Assembly (NCBI GenBank): GCA_937928595.1
Contig: CALGJV010000003.1
Span: forward strand, 124,001 to 188,000
Source of the DNA: an uncultured Phycisphaerae bacterium
GTDB taxonomy: Bacteria; Planctomycetota; Phycisphaerae; UBA1845; Fen-1342
Length of the DNA stretch: 64,000 nucleotides
Direction of reading: 5' to 3'
A program made the translations under genes and the position numbers. The notes beneath the pieces are model-generated. The model saw only the letters and a program-made list of their open reading frames with translations. It made no database searches and was not told the DNA's origin. Below are positions 16,140 to 26,637 of this stretch, in pieces. Numbering within the stretch: the stretch's first letter is position 1; the number at the start of each line of letters is the position of its first letter.

Positions 16140-19100
16140 TCATTCTCTCCGCAGCGCCGGCACCAGCGGCGCGCGCAGCGTCACCGCCAGGACCGCCGCC
16201 CCTGTCAGCACCCCCGCCGCCAGCACGCCCCCGCACAGTCCTGCCAGCGACAGCCACGGCACCGCCACGCCGCGCAGCAGCACGTGCGGGACGGCCACGA
16301 GCGTCGCGGACACGAAGCCGCACGCCAGCCCGCCCGCCAGCAGCGCGCCGTGCTCCACGAGCAGCAGCACCGCGAGCCGCCCGTGCGACCAGCCCACCGT
16401 CCGCAGCAGAGCGAGCTCGCCCCGCCGCTCCCAGACGTGCCGGACCTGGACGGCCGCCAGCCCGAGCGTGCCCAGCAGCAGTCCCAGTCCACCCAGCGCC
16501 TGGAACGTCGCGAGGTACGTGTTCTGCACCGCGTTCAGCTCGGCCAGCCGCGCGCGTGTCGGCGTCACGGTCGCGCCGGCGTCGGCCAGCTCGCGGGGCA
16601 GAGCGGCCGCCAGCGCCGCGGCCTCGGCCGGCGGCGCGGCGATCAGGAATTGCGCCCGGCCGGCGCGCGTCGGGAACATGCGGGTGAAGTCCCGCTCACC
16701 GATCAGCACGGCCCCCTGGAGTACGCTGCCGCGCAGCAGCCCGACCAGACGCATCCTTATCGCCCGGCCGCGGTCGTCGATCAGCTCGAGCTCCTCCCCG
16801 AGGTCGCGGTGCATCTGCCAGCGGGCCGCGGCTTCGTCGGCCAGCGCCGGGATCGCACCGTCGGGCTGCGGGCGGCGTAGCAGCAGCCACGGGTTGGCGC
16901 GTTCGGCGTCGGTCTGCGCCAGGCTGGCGGCGAATGTGAAGCCGCCGCGCTCGATCAGGTCGTCACCGACGCCGAGCAGCGTCGGCTGCTGCGGGGCGTA
17001 CGGGCTCAGGCAGCTCGCGTCGTCGCCCGGCCGGACGCGCAGGCCGAAAACGGCCGCCCGCGCGAGGAGCGCGCGCGTTTGTTCCGCGAGGCCGAGCAGC
17101 TCCTGGGCCGCCGGGGTATGCAGCGGCGGCACGAGCGGAACGGTCGTCTCCACGAGCAGCGCGAACCCGCCGGTGCCGCTGGCGCGGTCGGCCGGGTCGG
17201 CCGGCGGCGGCAGGCGCAGCGCCTGGAGGGAGGTAATCACGAACGTAGCCGTGGCCACGAGCGCGACGGTGAGGAGGCTGCGTCCGGGCCGGCGGCGGGC
17301 GTTCCGCAGGCCGAGCTGCGCGATGCCGCGCCAGCCGCTGCGCAGGTCGGTCGCCGCGCGGCGGCCGTGCAGCGCGCTCCGAACGCTGACGAGTGACCAC
17401 AGCAGCAACCCGACGCCGCCGACGAAGAAGACGAGCGGAGCGGACGGCTGCCACAGCGTCCCGAAAACAACGATCAGCGCCCCGGCAACACCGCCCGCGG
17501 TCAGCACGCGCGGCGGGGTGCGCAACCGGCGGCGTCCGGTTCCCGCGCGCGGCGGGTCCGCCGCGACGCCCGCGAGCAACCCGCGGACGGACCACCCTCG
17601 CAGGCCCCGCAGTGTGAGGCCGATGGTCAGGGCGCTGACGATGAAGCCGGCCGCGGCGCCGATCAGATACGCACGCGGCACGTCGTGCAGCGTGAGCGCG
17701 GGGCCCGGCAGGGCGTCGGCCCACCACGAGCGCAGGCCCGTCAGCAGCAGCCAGGCGTAGCCGCGTCCGAGCATGAGGCCGCCCAGCGACCCGAGCCCGG
17801 CCACGACCAGTTGCTCGGCCAGCAGCAGCCGGCCGACGCGCCGCGCGGGCCAACCGACGGCCAGCAGCAGGCCGAGGGATGGTGCGCGGCGTTCGACCCC
17901 GAGCCGCAGCAGCAGGCCGATGAGCAGGAGGGCCGCGACCAGCAGGAAGAAGCTCAAGCCGAGGAACAGGCCGGCGAAGTCGGTCGTGCCGCGGCTGGCG
18001 GCCAGGGCGCGGGCCCGCAGGTCCTCGACCCGCAGGCCGAAACCGGCCGGGTCGAGGCGGGCGCGCAGTTCGCGCTCCAGCGCGGCGGCAAGGTCGCCCA
18101 TGGCGCTGCCCGGGTTCGCGGGGTAGATCCGCAGCGACGTGACGCGGCCGAAGCGCTCGTGATCCGCCGCCCACAGCCGCTGGGCGTCGGCCAGCGTCAC
18201 GAACGCCTTGGGCGTCGCGCGATGGTCGCGCCAGTAGTCCTCGTCGACCGGCCGCACGCGCCGCAGGTCGATCGGAAACGGCGGGTCCCAGTCGGCGATG
18301 TGCGGCGTGTCCGTGACGCCCGGGTACTCGGGCGCGAGGCCCGGGTCGGCGGCGGCGGCAGCCAGCGGCACGACGGCCGCGAGGCGGAATGTGGCGGTTT
18401 CCGTGGTGAGGTCCGCGCCGGCAAGGCGGTAGAACGACAGGCGCACCGTATCGCCCACCTGCGTGCCGAGCTGCGTGGCGGTCCAGTCGTTGAGCGCGAT
18501 CTCGCCGGCCGCGGGCTGCGGCAGGTCGCCGAGCGCGGGCTCGCCTGCCATCGCGGCGGGCTCGATGCCGACGACCGTCGAGTACGGCACGCGCGCGCCG
18601 TCGCGGCCCGCGACCGCGATCTCGTTCGCGAGGTACGCCAGCACGCCGATGGGGCGGCCCCCGATCGCCGCGGCCGCCGCCCGCCCGGCCTCCTCGACGG
18701 GCGTCGGAAGCAGCAGAGCGGCGCTTTCGAGCACGACGCACCCGCGGCCCGGGTCGGACCGGAGCCGCAGGCCGTAATCCGCGAGCGTTGCGCCGCGCCG
18801 CAGACGGTGCGCAAGCTCCGTGGTGGACAGGTCGCCGTCCGCCCGGTCCCCGGCCGCGATCAGCACGGCGTTCACGCGTTCCGGCTGCCCGAGTGCCCGC
18901 TGGAGCACGACCCGCGGCACAAACGCGGCGTAGGCCGGCACGAACGACGGCCGCAGCCGCAACCCGCCCAGCCCCTCATCGGGTGCGAACCCCGCGACGC
19001 GCAGCCGCAGCGTCGCCGGCGGTGCGTCCCGGCGGCCCAGCAGCGTCTCGGGCGAAATCGTCGCCGGCCGGGCGACGCGCAGCAGCACGTCGTCGCCGAC

Positions 19101-19556
19101 GCTTGCCCGCAGGTCGCGCGCCAGTGCGGCGCTGAGAACCGTCACGCGGCTTGTCTCGACCCCCGCCGGCGCGCGCAGCGCGGCGAGCGCACCGGGTGTG
19201 CCGAACACATCCGCCAGCTCGGGTTCGCATCCGACGACGGTGACGCGGGGCACGACGCGCTCGCCGTCGTCCGACGCGGCCGTGCCGGACAGGAGTGCGA
19301 CCGCCGCTACACGCTCCGGCGGGGGGCCCGCCAGCTCCGCCGCCAGTGCCGCGCGAAACCAATGCGGCGCTTCCACGGCGTGCGTCAGGTGGCCGAGCCC
19401 GCCCAGCGCCGCCGCCCGCAGACTCTGCCGCAGCGCGTCGCCCACGAGCAGAGCCCCGGTGATGACGGCCGTCGCCACGGCCACGCCCGCCGCGACGGCC
19501 ACGTGCGACGCGGCGTGGTGGCGGAGACTGCGAAGCAGCAGCGTGCGGGGGGTCAT
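16140..19556 (-). CDS. FtsX-family ABC transporter permease, double-domain
   Basis: This is the membrane half of an export or extraction system, 1138 residues. A first helix at about 20-42 is followed by a long periplasmic domain (about 45-530). Three helices with an FtsX core follow near 530-660 (GLFLGLSFFLLVAALLLIGLLL), and further helices and a GLRNARRRPGRSLLTVALVATATF segment near 760-800. A second periplasmic part and a terminal three-helix FtsX domain (about 1000-1138) complete it. The layout matches the roughly 10-helix YbbP-type permeases rather than MacB. Its ATG overlaps the stop of the ATPase gene by 4 nt, so the two form a single transporter. The cargo is unknown; lipoproteins or a periplasmic substrate are both possible. 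Confidence 0.85.
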   Translation of the reverse strand: MTPRTLLLRSLRHHAASHVAVAAGVAVATAVITGALLVGDALRQSLRAAALGGLGHLTHAVEAPHWFRAALAAELAGPPPERVAAVALLSGTAASDDGERVVPRVTVVGCEPELADVFGTPGALAALRAPAGVETSRVTVLSAALARDLRASVGDDVLLRVARPATISPETLLGRRDAPPATLRLRVAGFAPDEGLGGLRLRPSFVPAYAAFVPRVVLQRALGQPERVNAVLIAAGDRADGDLSTTELAHRLRRGATLADYGLRLRSDPGRGCVVLESAALLLPTPVEEAGRAAAAAIGGRPIGVLAYLANEIAVAGRDGARVPYSTVVGIEPAAMAGEPALGDLPQPAAGEIALNDWTATQLGTQVGDTVRLSFYRLAGADLTTETATFRLAAVVPLAAAAADPGLAPEYPGVTDTPHIADWDPPFPIDLRRVRPVDEDYWRDHRATPKAFVTLADAQRLWAADHERFGRVTSLRIYPANPGSAMGDLAAALERELRARLDPAGFGLRVEDLRARALAASRGTTDFAGLFLGLSFFLLVAALLLIGLLLRLGVERRAPSLGLLLAVGWPARRVGRLLLAEQLVVAGLGSLGGLMLGRGYAWLLLTGLRSWWADALPGPALTLHDVPRAYLIGAAAGFIVSALTIGLTLRGLRGWSVRGLLAGVAADPPRAGTGRRRLRTPPRVLTAGGVAGALIVVFGTLWQPSAPLVFFVGGVGLLLWSLVSVRSALHGRRAATDLRSGWRGIAQLGLRNARRRPGRSLLTVALVATATFVITSLQALRLPPPADPADRASGTGGFALLVETTVPLVPPLHTPAAQELLGLAEQTRALLARAAVFGLRVRPGDDASCLSPYAPQQPTLLGVGDDLIERGGFTFAASLAQTDAERANPWLLLRRPQPDGAIPALADEAAARWQMHRDLGEELELIDDRGRAIRMRLVGLLRGSVLQGAVLIGERDFTRMFPTRAGRAQFLIAAPPAEAAALAAALPRELADAGATVTPTRARLAELNAVQNTYLATFQALGGLGLLLGTLGLAAVQVRHVWERRGELALLRTVGWSHGRLAVLLLVEHGALLAGGLACGFVSATLVAVPHVLLRGVAVPWLSLAGLCGGVLAAGVLTGAAVLAVTLRAPLVPALRRE

Positions 19557-20233
19557 GGCCGCGGGTCCGGAGCGGGCTCGAGCCGGCCGGCGTGCAGGCG
19601 CAGCACGCGATCGCAGCGCCGCGCGAGCGCGGTGCTGTGCGTAACCACGACCAGCATGACGCCGTCGCGTCGCGGCAGCTCGGCGAGCAGCTCGGCGATG
19701 CTGGCGGCCGTGGTCTCGTCGAGGTTGCCCGTCGGTTCGTCCGCCAGCACGAGGCGCGGCCGGTTGATCAACGCGCGGGCGAGGGCGACGCGCTGCCGCT
19801 CACCGCCGGACAGTTCGGCCGGCCGGTGGCCCGCCCGGTCCGCGAGCCCGACACGCGCGAGCAGGTCGGCGCCGCGACGGGCGGCGTCGCGGTCGGCGGG
19901 GCCCGCGAGCGTCGGCACGAGCACGTTCTCCAGCGCGGTGCACTGCAGCAGCAGGTGATGGTCCTGAAAGACGAAACCCAGCGTGCGGTTGCGGAAGCGG
20001 GCGAGGGCGGGCTCCGCGAGCGTGGCCGGCTCGAGGTCATCGAGCCGCACGCGGCCGCGGGTGGGGGGCTCGAGCGTGCCCAGAATGTTGAGCAACGTGC
20101 TCTTGCCGCAGCCGGACGGACCGAGAATCGCGACGGACTCGCCGGGCGCCACGCGCAGGGACGCGCCGGCGAGCACGGCCAGCGGACCGGCGGGCGTCGG
20201 GTACGCCTTGTGGATGTCGTCGGCCACGAGCAT
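19553..20233 (-). CDS. LolD/MacB-type ABC transporter ATP-binding protein
   Basis: This 226-residue ATPase powers the adjacent FtsX-type permease. Walker A is GPSGCGKST near 38-46, the Q-loop is GFVFQDHHLLLQCTALENVL, the signature is LSGGERQRVALARAL near 140, Walker B is LVLADEPTGNLD, and the switch is VTHS. The EPTGNLD form and short length place it with the LolD/MacB/FtsE class, which drives mechanical transmission across the membrane rather than classic transport. The permease starts within its stop codon. The upstream gene (B12-binding GTPase) is 63 nt away and on the same strand, and may share the transcript without a functional link. Confidence 0.92.
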   Translation of the reverse strand: MLVADDIHKAYPTPAGPLAVLAGASLRVAPGESVAILGPSGCGKSTLLNILGTLEPPTRGRVRLDDLEPATLAEPALARFRNRTLGFVFQDHHLLLQCTALENVLVPTLAGPADRDAARRGADLLARVGLADRAGHRPAELSGGERQRVALARALINRPRLVLADEPTGNLDETTAASIAELLAELPRRDGVMLVVVTHSTALARRCDRVLRLHAGRLEPAPDPRP

Positions 20234-20296
20234 GATGTTCGTCCGGGCGGAACGGGGGGCCGTGGTCGCGCGGGCCGGGGACGCGCGCGGCGGCGG

Positions 20297-21421
20297 CTAG
20301 GCGCTGCGCGCGCCGGCGAGCTGCTGCTCGAGCCACGCGCAGAGCGGCTCGAAGCCCTCGTCGCGCAGCGCGCTGACCTGCCAGATCGGCCGCTCGTCCT
20401 CGAGCGCGTCGCGCAGGCTCCGCACGGTCGTGTCCGCCCCGGGCAAGTCGCTCTTGTTCACGACGAACCCGGTCGCGATCTCGTACACCCCCGCTTTCGC
20501 GAACTGGATCGCGTCGCCCGCGGCCGGCATCAGGACTAGGAGCACCGCATCGGCGACGTTGCGAATCGCCGTGTCGCCCTGACCCGCCCCGACCGTCTCG
20601 ATCAGCGTGATGTCGTAGCCGGCGGCGGCCAGCAGCCGGCCGACCTCGGCCACGTGCGGCGCCAGCCCGCCCGCCTCGCCCGACGACGCCAAGCTGCGGA
20701 TGAACAGCCCGGCGTCCGGCTCCGACGGCATGATCCGCAGCCGGTCGCCGAGGACGGAGCCGCCGGTCACCGGACTGGTCGGGTCCACCGCGATCACCGC
20801 GATGCGGCGGCCGCGTTGCCGCAGGTGCCGCGCCAGCCGGCCGATGAACGTGCTCTTGCCGACGCCGGGCGCCCCGGTGATGCCGATGGTCACGTGCGGC
20901 CGCCCGGCGGCGGGGACCGGCCCGAGCCGGTCGGTCTGCGCGCTGACGACGTGGGTGATGGCGCGGGCCAGGCCGCCGGGCGAGCCCAGCTCCAGCGGTC
21001 CGGCGGCCGACGCCCGCTGCCGGCGGCGGCGCTCGGCCAGGGCGCGAACGGCGTCGATCACGCTCTGCATGGGCGTGCCGGGGTTGAAGATGCCGTCGAT
21101 GCCCGCGGCCCGCAGCGGCGCGTGGTCCTCCTCCGGCACGATGCCGCCGACCACGATCGGCAGCTCACCGATGCCGGCCTGCGCGGCCAGCCGCCGCAGC
21201 TCCGGCATGATCGTCATGTGCGCCGCCGACAGCAGGCTCACGCCGAGGACGTCGACGTCCTCCTGGAGTGCGGCGTCGATCGTGGCGGCCGGGGTCTGCC
21301 ACAGGCCGGTGTAGATGACCTCCATGCCGGCGTCGCGAAGGTTGCGGACGATGAGCTTGGCCCCGCGGTCGTGACCGTCGAGACCGATCTTGGCGATGAG
21401 GACACGAATCGGGCGGTCCAT
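20297..21421 (-). CDS. Fusion of B12-binding domain and MeaB/ArgK-type GTPase (no mutase domain)
   Basis: In 374 residues the protein joins a cobalamin-binding domain (1-125) to a G3E GTPase (about 170-374). The B12 part has GLDGHDRGAK with the cobalt-ligand His17, SLLSAAHMT and a GGIVPEED loop, closest to the small domain of acyl-CoA mutases. The GTPase has P-loop GAPGVGKS (183-190), AVDPTSP, ETVGAGQ and NKSD. MeaB-type GTPases protect and load B12 into methylmalonyl- or isobutyryl-CoA mutase. The domain order is that of IcmF without its substrate domain and with a shortened GTPase tail lacking the usual dimerisation arm. The mutase large chain must lie elsewhere. GGGAG precedes the ATG at 21421. 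Confidence 0.88.
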   Translation of the reverse strand: MDRPIRVLIAKIGLDGHDRGAKLIVRNLRDAGMEVIYTGLWQTPAATIDAALQEDVDVLGVSLLSAAHMTIMPELRRLAAQAGIGELPIVVGGIVPEEDHAPLRAAGIDGIFNPGTPMQSVIDAVRALAERRRRQRASAAGPLELGSPGGLARAITHVVSAQTDRLGPVPAAGRPHVTIGITGAPGVGKSTFIGRLARHLRQRGRRIAVIAVDPTSPVTGGSVLGDRLRIMPSEPDAGLFIRSLASSGEAGGLAPHVAEVGRLLAAAGYDITLIETVGAGQGDTAIRNVADAVLLVLMPAAGDAIQFAKAGVYEIATGFVVNKSDLPGADTTVRSLRDALEDERPIWQVSALRDEGFEPLCAWLEQQLAGARSA

Positions 21422-21576
21422 GTGCGCTCCCGCGGAAGGATGCCCGGACCGGCCGCGGCGGGACCGGGCAGGGCTCCTACTGTAGCCACGGGGCGGGGCA
21501 TGGCAAGGCGGGGCGGAGCGTCCGCCGACGGCGCGCGTCGCCCCGCGGCCGCTGAGGAGCGGGTCCGAGGACCGTG

Positions 21577-23436
21577 TTACCTGGGTTTCCACGCGGCCTG
21601 GAGCCCCACCGGCAACTGCCCGTACTCGTAGGCGTTGGCGGCGTTCCGCGTGTTGTGGCTGTCGCCGCCGAACTGCCCCCACTCGACCGGCCCGAAGCCG
21701 CCGGTGCGGAAGCAGTGCAGCACCCCGCCCTGGTCGGCGACGAGCACTTCCAGCAGCCGGTCGCCGTCCACGTCCGCAACCAGCGGCGAGCATTCGAGCG
21801 GGGCCGTCACGCGTACCCGCCGCAGGCACTGCCCGCTCGACGAGATGATCGTCAGGATTCCGTCGACGCCGCCCTCCGCGCCCGGCTCGAACGACGTCGC
21901 GATCAGCTCCGGGATCACCACCCGCCCGTTGCCGTTCAGGTCCGCGACCGCCGGCGTGCCCCAGATCGCGCCGCCCAGCGGCAGCCGCCACTCGACGCCA
22001 TCCGGCCGCAGCGCGCACACGCCGCCCCGTCCGGCGGCATAGTCCCCCGTCGGACACACCACGAGCAGCGGGAGCGTCCCGGGCGCGCCGCTGAGCGTTC
22101 GGACGCCCGCCAGCAGGGTCTCATCCCAGCGCAGCGAGGGCGCCGCCACGGCTACCGCCTCGAGCGACCGACCGGAGCGCACCAGCGACCAGACGCAGCC
22201 GGCCCAGTCGCCGACGTAGGCCGGCGGACCCGCCTGGTCGGGCCCGCGGGTGACGACGCCGGAGAGCGTGCCGGCCGCCAGCGCGTGCCGCCAGAGCGAC
22301 TTGCCCGTGCGGGCCGCGAGGACCTCGATCGCGCCGGTGCGGGTCGTGACGACGATCTCGCGCCCGGCGTCACTGAGCAGATCGCCGACGGCGAGTGTCG
22401 CGCCGAGCAGGTCGCGGTCGTCGGAGCGCGACACCGCGAGCGGCGTGACCCAGAGCGTCGCGCCGCGCTTGCCGCTGAGCGCCACAACCTTGCCGACGCG
22501 CGTGACGACGACCGCGTCGCTCGTGCCGTCGCCGTTGATGTCGTACGAGAGCGGAGCGCCGACGATCGGGCTGCCCGCGTGGGCGCTCCAGAGCAACTGC
22601 CCGGCCGGGTCCACGCAGTAGACGTAGCCGTTGTAGCAGGCCGCCAGCAGGCACCCGTCGCCAGCCGCCACGCCGATCATGTCGCGCGGTCCGCGATGCT
22701 CCGGGGGCGCGGCGAACAGCGGGACGGACTCGCCGGTCGTGCCGTCGACGCGGACGATCGCGTCGGCCGTGTCGCTGGGGTCATCGAAGTCGGTACCGAG
22801 CGACGCGACGTAGATCTGCCCGTCGATCGGCACGAGCGTCGAGAACCACATCGTCAGACCGATGCGCGCCGTCCAGCGCGGCTCGAGCCGCACGACGTCC
22901 TCGCGCGGAATCTTCAGCGGGTCGCCGGCGCGGATCCTCCGGCGGTTGTCGAACCACTGTTGCCAGGCCTTCTTGCGGTTGCCGTAGTCCGCTCCGCTGA
23001 CCCGCGTCAGGAGCTGGCGGACCCGGCGGTCCTCCAGGTCGCCCTTCTCGATCAGCCGCTCGATGAGCTGGTCCGCCCGGCCGGACCAGTGACCGGCGGT
23101 TTCCTGCTCCCAGGCGTCCAGCGCCGTCCGCACGTCCGCGACGGAGCTCGCGGGGCTCAGCAGCGCCAGGCCCCGCTGGATCTGCCAGTCCAGGCTGCGG
23201 ACCCGCAACACCCACCAGGCCGCCACGCCCAGGAGACTCAGCAGCAGCGTCCCCGCCGCCAGCCGGCGCAACACCGGCGCACCGGGCCGCGGCCGCGGCG
23301 GGGGTGGTGGACCACGTCTGATCGGCGCGGACGGCATAGGGCTCGCGGCGCGCGTCCCGCGGGGGCCTCGTGCGGGCTCGTAGCGCCCGACCGCGGCGGG
23401 GCCGCGGGCCGGGACGTTCTCGGTCGCGGCGGACAT
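21577..23436 (-). CDS. Membrane-anchored PQQ/VCBS-like beta-propeller protein
   Basis: A 619-residue protein with a Pro/Arg-rich cytoplasmic start, one membrane helix at about 56-72 (LAAGTLLLSLLGVAAWWVL), a short helical region, and then a beta-propeller of about 480 residues. Blades contain repeats ending in PQQ-like tryptophan motifs (LLWSAHAG, TLWVTPL, SLWRHALA). They are interspersed with calcium-type DINGDGTSDAVVV, DLNGNG and DVDGDRLLEVLVAD loops typical of FG-GAP/VCBS repeats. It probably faces the periplasm and binds another protein or polysaccharide. There are no enzyme residues. Similar fused propellers are frequent in Planctomycetota. The function is unknown and it is not clearly linked to its neighbours. 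Confidence 0.75.
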   Translation of the reverse strand: MSAATENVPARGPAAVGRYEPARGPRGTRAASPMPSAPIRRGPPPPPRPRPGAPVLRRLAAGTLLLSLLGVAAWWVLRVRSLDWQIQRGLALLSPASSVADVRTALDAWEQETAGHWSGRADQLIERLIEKGDLEDRRVRQLLTRVSGADYGNRKKAWQQWFDNRRRIRAGDPLKIPREDVVRLEPRWTARIGLTMWFSTLVPIDGQIYVASLGTDFDDPSDTADAIVRVDGTTGESVPLFAAPPEHRGPRDMIGVAAGDGCLLAACYNGYVYCVDPAGQLLWSAHAGSPIVGAPLSYDINGDGTSDAVVVTRVGKVVALSGKRGATLWVTPLAVSRSDDRDLLGATLAVGDLLSDAGREIVVTTRTGAIEVLAARTGKSLWRHALAAGTLSGVVTRGPDQAGPPAYVGDWAGCVWSLVRSGRSLEAVAVAAPSLRWDETLLAGVRTLSGAPGTLPLLVVCPTGDYAAGRGGVCALRPDGVEWRLPLGGAIWGTPAVADLNGNGRVVIPELIATSFEPGAEGGVDGILTIISSSGQCLRRVRVTAPLECSPLVADVDGDRLLEVLVADQGGVLHCFRTGGFGPVEWGQFGGDSHNTRNAANAYEYGQLPVGLQAAWKPR

Positions 23437-23614
23437 GGTATCTACATCGGCGGGGCGGGGGCAGGGGGGCGAGCGAGGACCGATAAACGCCGGACTCTCG
23501 TTCTACGCTTGCTTCCGAAGCCTGTTGCCAATACCGTCGATGTTTGGTCCAAGTGCGCTGGGTCTACATTTTGGCCAATCGCGTTATAGCGCCGCGGCCC
23601 CCGTTCCACTCCAC

Positions 23615-23620
23615 AGGAGG
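23615..23620 (+). promoter_or_regulatory. Consensus Shine-Dalgarno of the secreted metalloprotease
   Basis: AGGAGG lies 9 nt before the ATG at 23630. It decides the start: the open frame reaches back to 23435, but only this ATG is followed by a signal peptide and preceded by a ribosome binding site. Confidence 0.85.
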
Positions 23621-23629
23621 TTTCTAGTC

Positions 23630-26614
23630 ATGCGCCGGATGCGATGGGTACTCGCTTTGTTCGTGGCCGCTGCCCCCGCATGGGCCGCGGTGAATCAATC
23701 ACAGGCCCTCGCACGGCTTCGGCAGGCCGTGCCGGACGTGGGTGTGCTGCACGTCGGCGGCGAGCTCCGCAGCCTGTACGGCACAACGTTCGGCTACGGC
23801 ACGTCGCCCGAGGCAACTGCGGCCGATTTCATTACGAACCATGCGGACATCTACGGGCTCTCGCCCGACGACCTGATCCCCTCCGAGCTGTATGACGGCA
23901 ACTACACGCTGCCGCTGATGTACCAGCCGGATACGGGCGACTACAAGTTCACGCTGCTGACCTACCAGCAGACGCACAACGGCCTGCCGGTGTTTCGCGG
24001 CGAGCTGCGGCTCCTGGTCCGCAACCAGGAGGACTATCCGCTGGTGCTGGTCAAGTCGCACTTGGTGGACCTGAGCGGCGTCGGCGTGCTGCCGATGCCG
24101 GCGACGCTGGCCGAAGGCGCCGCGCACGCCGCCGCCATCGCGGCCGTGCCGGGGCTGACGAACTTCGGCCCGAGCGAGCTGGTCGTGTGGGCGGGCGTCG
24201 ACGGCCGGAAGGCGACGCCGGCGATCGCGTTGCAGTTCATCGGCGACAACGGGCTGCCGCACACCGCGTTCGCGCAGGCCTGGCTGTTCGTGGCCGACGC
24301 CGCGACGGGGGCGATCCTGCACGCGGAGAATCGCATCCTGCACACGGACGTCGGCGGCTCGGTCAGCGGGCTGGCCACCACCGGCATCAAGGCCGATCCG
24401 TGTGCCGACGAGGTCTCGACGCCGATGCCGTACGCGTACGTGAACATCACCGGCGTGAGCACGACGTACGCCAACGTGCTCGGCCTGTTCACGCTGCCGA
24501 ACCCCGGCACCACGGCCGTGACGGTGAACTCGCCGGTGCGCGGGCAGTACTTCCAGGTGAACAGCTCGACGACGCTCACGCAGACCGTGACCCCGCCGGG
24601 GCCGGCCAACTTCCTGCACAACCCGGCCAACACGGAGACCCTCCGCGCGCACGTGAACGCCTACATCCAGGCGAACAAGGCGCGGGACTTCGTCCTGACG
24701 TACCACCCGAGCTATCCGACCATCGCGACCCAGACCGGGATGGCGATCAACTGCAACCTGACGTCAGGCTACTGCCCGGGGAACGCCTGGTACGACGGGA
24801 CGGCGCTGACGCTCAACTTCTGCCTCGCGGGCAGCGGCTATCCCAACACCGCGTACTCGAGCGTCGTACACCACGAGTTCGGCCATCACGTCGTCCAGTG
24901 CGGCGGCAGCGGGCAGGGGGCCTACGGCGAGGGCATCGGCGACTGCATGGCCATGCTCATCGGCGACGATCCGATCCTGGGCTACGGGTTCACCGGCAAC
25001 TGCAACACGGGCATTCGCACGGCCGTGAACACGTTTCAGTACCCGTGCAGCAGCGATATCCACACGTGCGGACAGCTGCTGTCGGGCGCGGTCTGGGACA
25101 CGCGGCTCGCGCTGGCGGCGAGCAATCCGGCCACCGCGCTGGCGATCGTGTCGAACCTGACGGTCAACAGCGTCCCGCTGCACGGGCCGATCAGCTCGAT
25201 CGCGCCGGACATCACGCTCGACTTCCTGACGCTGGATGACAACGACGGCAACATCTACAACGGCACCCCGCACTACAGCGAGATCTGCGCGGGCTTCAAT
25301 GCCCACAGCCTGACGTGCCCGGCGCTCCAGGTCGGCCTCAAGGTCGAGCCCAACGCCACGTTCGACAGTTTCGGCGATCCAGGCGGGCCGTTTGCGCCGG
25401 CGTCCTACGACTACACGCTGCGGAACCTCGGCACGACGCCGTTCAGTTACCAGGTGACCAAGACGCAGCCGTGGCTGACCCTGACGAACGCCACGGGCAC
25501 CGTCCCGGGCAGCGGCCAGGTGACGGTGAAGGTCACGGTCAACGCCGCCGCCAACGGGCTGCCGGTGGGCAACTACAACGACACGCTGACGTTCACGAAC
25601 CTGACCGACGGCGCGGGCAACACCACCCGCACGGCCACGGTGCATGTGGGCGGGCCGCGGCCGATCTACTCGTGGAACCTCGACACGAACCCTGGCTGGA
25701 CGACCGAGGCGCTGTGGGCCTGGGGCACGCCGACGGGCGGGTCGGGCGACCACGGCGGGCCGGATCCGACCTCTGGTTACACCGGCACGCGGGTCTACGG
25801 GTACAACCTGAACGGCGGGTATACGAACAGCATGCCCGAGCGGCACCTGACGACGACCGCGATCAACTGCTCGAACCTGACGCAGACGAAGCTCCGGTTC
25901 CGGCGCTGGCTGGGCGTCGAGCAGTCCATCTACGACCACGCGTACGTGCGGATCAGCACGAACGGCACGACCTGGACGAATCTCTGGTCGAACCCGAACT
26001 CGACGTTCACCGACACCGCGTGGGTGCTCCAGGAGTTCGACATCAGCGCTTACGCCGACAACCGGCCGACCGTCTACATCCGCTGGACGATGGGCACCAC
26101 CGACAGCGGCTGGACGTACTGCGGCTGGAACATCGACGACATCGAGATCTGGGGCGTGCCGGCCTGCACGGGGGCCAGCGTCGCGGGCCAGCCGCAGAGT
26201 CAGGCGGTCACCGCGGGCAGCCCGGTGACGTTCACCGTGACCGCGGGCGGCACGGCGCCGTTCCAGTATCAATGGCGCAAGAACGGCCACAACATCGACG
26301 GCGCGCTCGGCGCGTCGTACACGATCAACGCGGTCGCCGCGGGTGACGCCGGCAGCTACACCTGCACCGTCACCAACGCCTGCGGCAGCGCGACCAGCAA
26401 CGCGGCCGTGCTGACGGTGTACCAGCGGGGCGACCTGAACTGCGACGGCGTCGTGAACTTCGACGACATCGACGCGTTCGTGCTGGCGCTGAGCGGCCCG
26501 GCGGCCTACGCGGCCGAGTACCCCAACTGCCGGTGGCAGAACGCCGACTGCAACGGCGACGCGGCCGTCAACTTCGACGACATCGACGCGTTCGTCGCGC
26601 GGATCGGCAGCTGA
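23630..26614 (+). CDS. Secreted thermolysin-like metalloprotease with Ig and dockerin-like C-terminal modules
   Basis: A 994-residue exported protease. Signal peptide [19 protein letters not shown] is followed by an FTP-type propeptide (about 30-220; [20 protein letters not shown]). The catalytic domain has the zinc motif HEFGH at 415-419 and a Glu434 in GEGIGD as probable third ligand, which is the gluzincin pattern. Next come a BACON/Ig-like repeat (about 570-680), a jelly-roll/MAM-like domain (about 685-845, ending [10 protein letters not shown]), an Ig-like domain with YQWRKNG and GSYTCTV, and a dockerin-like tail. In the tail [18 protein letters not shown] and [17 protein letters not shown] are two near-identical calcium loops. 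It probably digests extracellular protein and is held at the cell surface through the dockerin-like tail. It stands alone, divergent from the propeller gene. Confidence 0.88.
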   Translation: MRRMRWVLALFVAAAPAWAAVNQSQALARLRQAVPDVGVLHVGGELRSLYGTTFGYGTSPEATAADFITNHADIYGLSPDDLIPSELYDGNYTLPLMYQPDTGDYKFTLLTYQQTHNGLPVFRGELRLLVRNQEDYPLVLVKSHLVDLSGVGVLPMPATLAEGAAHAAAIAAVPGLTNFGPSELVVWAGVDGRKATPAIALQFIGDNGLPHTAFAQAWLFVADAATGAILHAENRILHTDVGGSVSGLATTGIKADPCADEVSTPMPYAYVNITGVSTTYANVLGLFTLPNPGTTAVTVNSPVRGQYFQVNSSTTLTQTVTPPGPANFLHNPANTETLRAHVNAYIQANKARDFVLTYHPSYPTIATQTGMAINCNLTSGYCPGNAWYDGTALTLNFCLAGSGYPNTAYSSVVHHEFGHHVVQCGGSGQGAYGEGIGDCMAMLIGDDPILGYGFTGNCNTGIRTAVNTFQYPCSSDIHTCGQLLSGAVWDTRLALAASNPATALAIVSNLTVNSVPLHGPISSIAPDITLDFLTLDDNDGNIYNGTPHYSEICAGFNAHSLTCPALQVGLKVEPNATFDSFGDPGGPFAPASYDYTLRNLGTTPFSYQVTKTQPWLTLTNATGTVPGSGQVTVKVTVNAAANGLPVGNYNDTLTFTNLTDGAGNTTRTATVHVGGPRPIYSWNLDTNPGWTTEALWAWGTPTGGSGDHGGPDPTSGYTGTRVYGYNLNGGYTNSMPERHLTTTAINCSNLTQTKLRFRRWLGVEQSIYDHAYVRISTNGTTWTNLWSNPNSTFTDTAWVLQEFDISAYADNRPTVYIRWTMGTTDSGWTYCGWNIDDIEIWGVPACTGASVAGQPQSQAVTAGSPVTFTVTAGGTAPFQYQWRKNGHNIDGALGASYTINAVAAGDAGSYTCTVTNACGSATSNAAVLTVYQRGDLNCDGVVNFDDIDAFVLALSGPAAYAAEYPNCRWQNADCNGDAAVNFDDIDAFVARIGS

Positions 26615-26620
26615 CGACCT

Positions 26621-26637
26621 CCGTCGCCAACCGACGG
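26621..26637 (+). terminator. Weak hairpin between convergent genes
   Basis: CCGTCG and CGACGG pair over a 5-nt loop, starting 7 nt after the protease stop at 26614. No T-run follows. The 178-nt gap to clpX (convergent) holds nothing else I can name. Confidence 0.3.
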
